A stretch of 10,482 bases of DNA from an uncultured Peptococcaceae bacterium (GTDB lineage Bacteria; Bacillota; Dehalobacteriia; UBA4068; JAAVYR01): positions 1 to 10,482 of the forward strand of contig CATIYQ010000061.1 in NCBI GenBank assembly GCA_949739465.1, read 5' to 3'. The notes below the pieces were generated by a model. It worked only from the letters and a program-made list of their open reading frames with translations, made no database searches and was not told the DNA's origin. Every line of letters starts with the position of its first letter. Position 1 is the stretch's first letter. Both the position numbers and the translations under genes were made by a program. Of this stretch, positions 6,171 through 10,482 are shown piece by piece.

Positions 6171-6464
6171 ATGAAACTTGTGGGCAACAAAGAAGAAGGT
6201 TATCAGCTGGTGAGCTCCTTTGCAGCTCCTGCTAAGCCAACTAAAAATGCTGGTAAGGACAAAAACAAGGACGCTGACAAAGGCAAAGGCGCCGGCAAAG
6301 ACAAAGGGAAAGGTAATACACAGGAGCCGCAAGCGCCGGACGGTAAAAACGGCGCGGCTACACCGGATAACGAAAACGGCAATGCAGTTGCGCCTGAAAA
6401 AGATGGCAGTGCCGTGGCACCTGATACCGAAAAAGAAAAAGAAAACGGAAAGGACAATGAATAA
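6171..6464 (+). CDS. Low-complexity Lys/Asp/Gly-rich protein between scaffold and capsid
   Basis: The start at 6171 is preferred over ATG 6165 because AAGGAGG (6157-6163) is 7 bases from 6171 but only 1 from 6165; this gives 97 residues. After a short ordered start (MKLVGNKEEGYQLVSSFAAP) the chain is almost all K, D, G, N, E, A and P and should be disordered. Two parts are visible: a basic stretch of KDK/KGK repeats (about 28-48) and three loose copies of an NG-A-[TV]-[AP]-P-[DE] unit (NGAATPD, NGNAVAPE, DGSAVAPD). The position between scaffold and capsid suggests a head-assembly or head-surface role, but no family is recognised and function is unknown. Its stop overlaps the capsid start (TAATG). 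Confidence 0.8.
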   Translation: MKLVGNKEEGYQLVSSFAAPAKPTKNAGKDKNKDADKGKGAGKDKGKGNTQEPQAPDGKNGAATPDNENGNAVAPEKDGSAVAPDTEKEKENGKDNE

Positions 6465-7516
6465 TGGCAAACAGTAAATTTGATGCAAAAAGCTTTAACC
6501 CGGAAGCCTTTCAGTATATCGCTGACCGGATTCCAAACCCAAAACGAAACGAACTGATTAAATCCAAGGTTATCACCCCTAACCCTGATGTGGCGGCGGT
6601 ATTCTCTGACCAAGACGGCACCGGCTATGCGCGGCTTGCTATGCGTGGTCTTCTCGATGGTGAGGCTGTAAACTATGACGGAAAAACCGATATTACCGCA
6701 ACATCTACCAAAACCTTTGAGCAAGGGGTTGCGGTAGTCGGTCGCGCCAAAGCGTGGACAGAAAAGGACTTTTCCTACGACATTACCGGCGGCCAAGACT
6801 TTATGCAGAACATCGCCCAACAGGTAGACGAATACTGGTGGGGTATAGACCAAAACTTGATTCTTGCAGTGCTGGAAGGTATTTTCGCCATGACCGATAC
6901 CAAGAGTAAAGAATTTGTGGATAAACACACCTATGATGTAACCGGGGCGGATGATGGCCATATTACAGCGACTACCTTAAACAGCGCTATGCAAAGCGCC
7001 TGCGGAGATAACAAGAAAATCTTTAAGGTGGCATTTATGCATTCTGCGGTAGCTACCAACCTGGAAAACCTGAACTTGATGAAGCATTTGACCTACACCG
7101 ACAAGGACGGTATCACTCGTGATTTAGAGCTTTACACCTGGAACGGCCGGCTGGTTGTTGTGGACGACAGCTTGCCGGTAGTAGAAAGCGAAAGCGGCCC
7201 TCAATATACTACCTACGTTTTAGGGGAACGGGCTATCTCTCACAACAAGCTGAATGTAAAAGTTCCTTACGAAATGGCGCGGGACGCAAAAACCAACGGC
7301 GGTGTGGACACGCTCTATACCCGTCGGCGGGCTACCTTTATGCCCTTCGGTATTTCCTATGAAAAGGTGTCTCAGGCTTCCCTCTCTCCCACCGATTCTG
7401 AATTGAGAAACGGTGCAAACTGGGCATTGGTTCACTCCGGAGAAGAAACCGTAAGCGAACGGTCTTACATCAATCACAAAGCCATTCCTATCGCTCGTAT
7501 TATCTCTAAAGGCTAA
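6464..7516 (+). CDS. Major capsid protein
   Basis: The 350-residue protein builds the icosahedral shell. Its N-terminus (FNPEAFQYIADRIPNPKRNE, about 11-30), the DYDGKTDITATSTKTFEQG-like stretch (70-88), the helix with QDFMQNIAQQVDEYWWGIDQ (112-131) and the LNSAMQSACGDNKKIFKVAF segment (about 172-191) fit HK97-fold capsid proteins of PBSX-like and related Bacillota phages. Length is usual. It follows the low-complexity gene with a one-base stop/start overlap and an AAAGGA site 9 bases upstream (6449-6454), and is followed by connector genes as expected. No N-terminal cleavage domain is obvious, in keeping with the separate scaffold gene. Confidence 0.93.
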   Translation: MANSKFDAKSFNPEAFQYIADRIPNPKRNELIKSKVITPNPDVAAVFSDQDGTGYARLAMRGLLDGEAVNYDGKTDITATSTKTFEQGVAVVGRAKAWTEKDFSYDITGGQDFMQNIAQQVDEYWWGIDQNLILAVLEGIFAMTDTKSKEFVDKHTYDVTGADDGHITATTLNSAMQSACGDNKKIFKVAFMHSAVATNLENLNLMKHLTYTDKDGITRDLELYTWNGRLVVVDDSLPVVESESGPQYTTYVLGERAISHNKLNVKVPYEMARDAKTNGGVDTLYTRRRATFMPFGISYEKVSQASLSPTDSELRNGANWALVHSGEETVSERSYINHKAIPIARIISKG

Positions 7517-7530
7517 GAAAGGAGCATGCT

Positions 7531-7914
7531 ATGGATATTCTTGTGGCCGTAGCTGCGCGGCTTGAGGCTCTGGGCTACACGACAACGGAAGCTGACAATA
7601 ATATGCTTGGTTATTATATCAAGAAAGCCGAGGCTTACCTCAAAGCGAACACCAACCAACAGGAAGTGCCGGAAGGTCTCTTTTATATCTGGGCAGATAT
7701 GGCGGCAGGATATTTCCTGGCGGACAAAAAGACTGTTGGCGCATTAGCTGAAATATATGACTTTGACGCGCCGGCGAAGTCTGTCTCTATGGGTGATACT
7801 TCCGTTACTTTAGCGACTGGGGCTACTTTTGAGAATCAATTCGACGCAATGCTTGAGAAGATGGTAAATCCCGACATGGATATGATTTTAGCATTTCGGA
7901 GGTTAGCATGGTAA
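7531..7914 (+). CDS. Head-tail connector (YqbG/gp6-like adaptor)
   Basis: The 127-residue, mostly helical protein follows the capsid gene, as the adaptor that docks under the portal ring does in PBSX-like phages. It has DNNMLGYYIKKAEAYLKANT early, a Trp-Ala-Asp helix (FYIWADMAAGYFLADKK) in the middle and a helix near the end (FENQFDAMLEKM). The pattern and length agree with the YqbG-like/DUF3199 connector group. Start at 7531 is supported by AAAGGAG at 7518-7524. The 3' end overlaps the next gene by 7 bases. Confidence 0.82.
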   Translation: MDILVAVAARLEALGYTTTEADNNMLGYYIKKAEAYLKANTNQQEVPEGLFYIWADMAAGYFLADKKTVGALAEIYDFDAPAKSVSMGDTSVTLATGATFENQFDAMLEKMVNPDMDMILAFRRLAW

Positions 7915-8270
7915 GCGTATATGAAAAGGCGTTAAAAAGAATGTGGACTGGCTCCTGCAGCGTCTATGTAAGAGAATTGCGTATTAACCCTGATAACGGC
8001 AGAGATGAAGCGGCAGAAATTCTACTGCATGAGAATATTCCCTGCCGTTTATCGTTTAGCTCTATTTCAAGCGCCGGGCAGAACGAAAGCGCTGCCGCTG
8101 TTCAGCAAGGGGTAAAGCTATTTCTGGCGAAAGATATCGAAATACCACCCGGCTCTAAGTTGGTGGTAACCCAAGAAGGAAAAACGACGGCTTATGCAAA
8201 ATCGGGAACCCCGGCAGTTTACCCATACCACCAAGAAATTATGCTGGAACAGTTTAAGGAGTACGCATAA
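7908..8270 (+). CDS. Head-closure-type protein (YqbH/XkdH-like)
   Basis: The 120-residue protein starts behind GGAGG (7898-7902) inside the end of the connector gene. It begins with VSVYEKALKRMWTGSCSVYV, then a beta-rich core with NIPCRLSFSS (43-52), QQGVKLFLAKDIEIPPGSKL (66-85) and a final YHQEIMLEQFKEYA. This resembles the YqbH/XkdH (DUF3599) proteins, which sit at the head-tail joint between the adaptor and the gp10-like protein and probably close the filled head. Its stop TAA (8268-8270) overlaps what seems to be the unusual start of the next gene. Confidence 0.8.
   Translation: MVSVYEKALKRMWTGSCSVYVRELRINPDNGRDEAAEILLHENIPCRLSFSSISSAGQNESAAAVQQGVKLFLAKDIEIPPGSKLVVTQEGKTTAYAKSGTPAVYPYHQEIMLEQFKEYA
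8256..8261 (+). promoter_or_regulatory. Ribosome binding site pointing to the ATA start
   Basis: AAGGAG sits within the last codons of the head-closure gene and 5 bases before ATA 8267. No other usable start codon lies within its reach, so it decides the start of the gp10-like gene or shows that an ATG has been lost there. Confidence 0.6.
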
Positions 8271-8761
8271 GGGCGCGTTGGGGGCGAGCCGATTACTCGC
8301 AGTTACAAGCGTTTGCCGATGCAATCAATCAGTTAAGCGCTTCCGATATGGATAAGCTTTGTGTTGATTGCAGTAAAGCATTGGCGGCGCGGCTTCTGGC
8401 TTTGGTGATTCCGAGAACGCCCGTCGGTAAATATCCCAAGAGTGCCAGTAAAAAAGGCGGTACTTTGCGCCGGGGCTGGACGGCAAAAACCGAGGAAGAC
8501 GCAAAGTCGGGTAATTCTTCAAATGCTGCAGACTATGCTTCTAGCTTGCGGATACACAAAACGGGAAATGCCTACACGGTGGAAATCGTCAACCCTGTAG
8601 AATACGCTTCCTATGTGGAATTTGGGCACCGTACCACAAACGGCGGCTGGGCAGAAGGTACATACATGCTGACTATCTCAGAAGAAAAACTCAAGCAAGT
8701 CGCGCCGGGTGTCTTAGAGAAAATGGTATTAAAAAAACTACGGGAGGTATGCAATGTCTGA
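8267..8761 (+). CDS. HK97 gp10/XkdI-like head-tail joining protein, apparent ATA start
   Basis: Read from ATA at 8267 this is 164 residues. The conserved part is unmistakable: DCSKALAARLLALVIPRTPV, GGTLRRGWTA and YASYVEFGHRTTNGGW are typical of the HK97-gp10/XkdI family, which acts at the head-tail joint. The first ATG, at 8348, has no ribosome site and would remove RARWGRADYSQLQAFADAIN, which looks like the genuine family N-terminus. The frame is open upstream to TAA at 8255-8257 with no ATG, GTG or TTG on the way. AAGGAG (8256-8261) lies 5 bases before ATA 8267, and ATA overlaps the upstream stop as ATAA, just as ATGA would. I infer that the true start is ATA, derived from ATG by one G-to-A change that kept the upstream stop (TGA to TAA). 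A sequencing error is the alternative. Use 8348 as the conservative start. Confidence 0.75.
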   Translation: MRARWGRADYSQLQAFADAINQLSASDMDKLCVDCSKALAARLLALVIPRTPVGKYPKSASKKGGTLRRGWTAKTEEDAKSGNSSNAADYASSLRIHKTGNAYTVEIVNPVEYASYVEFGHRTTNGGWAEGTYMLTISEEKLKQVAPGVLEKMVLKKLREVCNV

Positions 8762-9173
8762 GATTAACACAGGTATGATTTTAGACGGCGTTACGTTAGC
8801 CCTCAGAAAGGCGTACCCAAACAGTCAAATAGAAGCAAGCGCAATCAAGCAGAGGCTAAAAGCCCCTGCTTTTATTGTGCTTTTACCCTCCGCCACGCAA
8901 ACGGCTTTCCTAGGTACCAGAAAACAAAGGGCGCCTCGGTTTGACATTATCTATTTCCCGAAAGCAGGGCGCGAGGAATGCTATCGTATTGCTGATGAAC
9001 TTTGTTCAGTTCTGGAATTGATAACGCTGCCCAGAGGCGATAAATTGCGTGGCACGGATATTTCCTATGAAGTTACAGACGATGTACTTCACTTTTTTAT
9101 TTCCTATAACCATTTCATTTATGAAAAAGCAGAAAAAACTACGATGGAAAATTTGAAATTCGGAGGCTTTTAA
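8754..9173 (+). CDS. Tail terminator protein (XkdJ/YqbJ-like)
   Basis: The 139-residue protein is expected to cap the tail tube and join it to the head. It opens with MSEINTGMILDGVTLALRKA, has a core FIVLLPSATQTAFLGTRKQR and FDIIYFPKAGREECYRIADE (about 63-82), and ends in a beta stretch VLHFFISYNHFIYEK. This alpha-beta layout and the place between the gp10-like gene and the sheath match XkdJ/YqbJ (DUF6838, phage tail terminator family). Start 8754 is backed by GGGAGG at 8742-8747 and overlaps the previous gene by 8 bases. Confidence 0.83.
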   Translation: MSEINTGMILDGVTLALRKAYPNSQIEASAIKQRLKAPAFIVLLPSATQTAFLGTRKQRAPRFDIIYFPKAGREECYRIADELCSVLELITLPRGDKLRGTDISYEVTDDVLHFFISYNHFIYEKAEKTTMENLKFGGF

Positions 9174-9174
9174 T

Positions 9175-9354
9175 ATGGCAAAAGTGATTGCGGAAAAAGC
9201 CGCAAAAAAATACTCTAAAGAGCAGCTTATGCAGTCTGAACGCTACGGCAAGCAACGAGACCTATTAAACGCTCTTTTGGAAGACAACAAGCAATATACC
9301 TTCGATGAGGTAGAAGAAAAAATCAAAACTTTTAATACAAAGGAAGTGAAATAG
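9175..9354 (+). CDS. YqzN-like small phage protein
   Basis: A 59-residue protein runs from ATG 9175, behind CGGAGG (9161-9166), to TAG at 9352-9354. It starts with a Lys/Ala-rich stretch and then carries YSKEQLMQSERYGKQRDLLN and ALLEDNKQYTFDEVEEKIKT, which is the pattern of the small YqzN-type proteins found between the tail terminator and sheath genes in PBSX/skin-like elements. The second half should form two helices. Its molecular role is not known to me; a tail-assembly helper is likely from its place. Confidence 0.8.
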   Translation: MAKVIAEKAAKKYSKEQLMQSERYGKQRDLLNALLEDNKQYTFDEVEEKIKTFNTKEVK

Positions 9355-9355
9355 T

Positions 9356-10482
9356 ATGGCATTAGGCGGCGGTATGTTTACTACCCAAAATAAGACCCTT
9401 CCGGGTACTTATATTAACTTTTCCAGCGTGGCAAAGGCTTCGGCAGCGCTTTCTGATAGGGGCTTAGCGGCTATGCCTTTTATGTTGGATTGGGGACCGG
9501 AAAACCAAGTATTCACGGTAACCGGCGAGGACTTGCAAAAGAATAGCTTGCAGCTTTTCGGCTACAGCTACACAGACACAGCATTATTGCCTTTACGGGA
9601 GATTTTTCGCAATGCGAAAACTCTTTACGCTTACCGCTTAAACAGCAACGGCATAAAAGCGGCAAATAGCTTTTGTGAAGCGAAGTATTCCGGTTTAGTC
9701 GGCAACAAGCTATCGACAGTGATTGGAGCTAATGTTGACAATGAAGGGCTCTTTGATGTCGCAACATATTATGACGGCGCGCTTTTAGATACGCAAACGG
9801 TAGCGACTGCAGCAGACCTTTCGGATAACGATTTTGTTGTTTGGAAGAAAAACGCAACCTTAGAAGAAACGGCAAGCACACCTTTAACCGACGGTACCAA
9901 CGGAGAAATGCAGGCTCTCGCCTATCAAACTTTTTTAGATAAAATCGAAAGCTATAGCTTTAATGCGTTAGGCTGTCCTTCCGATGATGCGACTGTCATC
10001 GGTTTATTTGCCAGCTTCACCAAGCGTATGCGGGACGAAGTAGGCGCTAAATTTCAGACAGTGGTTTACAGTCCTATTGAAAAAGAAAAGGCTGCCGACT
10101 ATGAAGGTGTTATTGAGGTGGGTAATACTTGCAAAGGCGAGGGGCTTGGCAAGTACGGCTTAATCTATTGGGTAACCGGCGCGGCTGCCGGCTGCGAAGT
10201 AAACCTCTCTAATACGAATAAGCCTTATGACGGCGAAAGTGAACCGAATACCGATTACACGCAGGCGGATTTAGAAAAGGCGCTGAAAGCCGGGCGGTTT
10301 ATGCTGCACAATGTAAACGGTGAGGTCAGGGTATTAGAAGATATTAACTCTCTTGTTACCCTTTCCGATAGCAAGGGCGAGGTATTTCAATCCAATCAGA
10401 CCGTCAGAGTTTGCGACCAAATTGCTAACGATGTGGCGCATCTCTTTCATACTCGCTATTTGGGCATTGTGCCAAATGACGC
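9356..10482 (+). CDS. xkdK: Contractile tail sheath protein, N-terminal part (3' end outside window)
   Basis: The frame runs open from ATG 9356, with AAGGAAG at 9340-9346, to the window end: 375 codons of a protein that usually has about 430-480 residues. The start (MALGGGMFTTQNKTLPGTYI and NFSSVAKASAALSDRGLAAM) is typical of XkdK/YqbK sheaths of PBSX-like phages, followed by the strand-rich region with LDWGPENQVFTV (44-55) and the central insertion domain with NALGCPSDDATVIGLFASFT. The end reached, RVLEDINSLVTLSDSKGEVF and NQTVRVCDQIANDVAHLFHT, belongs to the C-terminal sheath core. The sheath surrounds the tail tube and contracts to drive it through the cell envelope, which fixes this element as a myovirus or a tailocin-like derivative. 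Confidence 0.95.
   Translation, partial: MALGGGMFTTQNKTLPGTYINFSSVAKASAALSDRGLAAMPFMLDWGPENQVFTVTGEDLQKNSLQLFGYSYTDTALLPLREIFRNAKTLYAYRLNSNGIKAANSFCEAKYSGLVGNKLSTVIGANVDNEGLFDVATYYDGALLDTQTVATAADLSDNDFVVWKKNATLEETASTPLTDGTNGEMQALAYQTFLDKIESYSFNALGCPSDDATVIGLFASFTKRMRDEVGAKFQTVVYSPIEKEKAADYEGVIEVGNTCKGEGLGKYGLIYWVTGAAAGCEVNLSNTNKPYDGESEPNTDYTQADLEKALKAGRFMLHNVNGEVRVLEDINSLVTLSDSKGEVFQSNQTVRVCDQIANDVAHLFHTRYLGIVPND

Noticed and set aside
6220..6477. Plus-strand 85-codon frame overlapping the low-complexity gene
   Set aside because: Basic KRR/KTK-rich product is a frame shadow of Lys-rich codons, without a ribosome site; the 6171 frame has one and joins the capsid start neatly.
6203..6961. Minus-strand open frame of 252 codons opposite the low-complexity and capsid genes
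   Set aside because: It is antisense to well-supported genes, has no ribosome site, and its Ser/Phe/Pro/Leu-rich product mirrors Lys/Gly/Asp/Glu codons of the + strand.
1..10482. CRISPR array, tRNA, rRNA, insertion sequence or attachment site
   Set aside because: No spaced repeats, no cloverleaf-like or T-loop pattern that I could see, no transposase frame and no integrase or att-like repeat; the window is packed with virion genes.

Overview
The window is the head-gene and early tail-gene block of a temperate phage or prophage with a contractile tail, of the PBSX/skin type known from Bacillus subtilis. All genes lie on the + strand and are packed with short overlaps behind strong AGGAGG-type ribosome sites. 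That packing, the roughly 42-50% GC backbone and the gene set point to a Bacillota host (clostridial or negativicute rather than certainly Bacillus). I cannot name the genus from sequence alone.

Layout: the 3' end of a small terminase gene (1-235); large terminase (204-1409); a small HExxH metallopeptidase-like protein (1419-1778); SPP1-type portal (1794-3269); a MuF/SPP1-gp7 minor head protein whose C-terminus is a toxin-like domain of the polymorphic toxin type 50 kind (3259-4662); a small very acidic gene, probably its immunity protein (4659-4868); a lipoprotein gene with its own promoter and terminator (4991-5454, CDS 5050-5406); scaffold (5556-6158); a low-complexity Lys/Asp/Gly-rich protein (6171-6464); major capsid (6464-7516); head-tail connector (7531-7914); a head-closure-type protein (7908-8270); an HK97-gp10/XkdI-like protein that seems to begin at an ATA codon (8267-8761); tail terminator (8754-9173); a YqzN-like 59-residue protein (9175-9354); and the first 375 codons of the tail sheath (9356 to the end). 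No stretch over 300 bases lacks a gene; the longest gap is 4869-5049.

How it works together: terminase feeds DNA through the portal into a capsid built from capsid protein on the scaffold. The MuF protein sits at the portal and may carry a toxin domain with the particle. The connector, closure, gp10-like and terminator proteins join the filled head to a sheath-and-tube tail.

Two kinds of mosaicism stand out by hand-counted GC. GC falls from about 57% (241-660) to about 42% (661-960) inside the large terminase gene. A 30-37% GC island (about 4261-5540) holds the toxin tip, its presumed immunity gene and the lipoprotein. The island looks like exchangeable cargo set into a conserved virion operon and is the most interesting part of the window.
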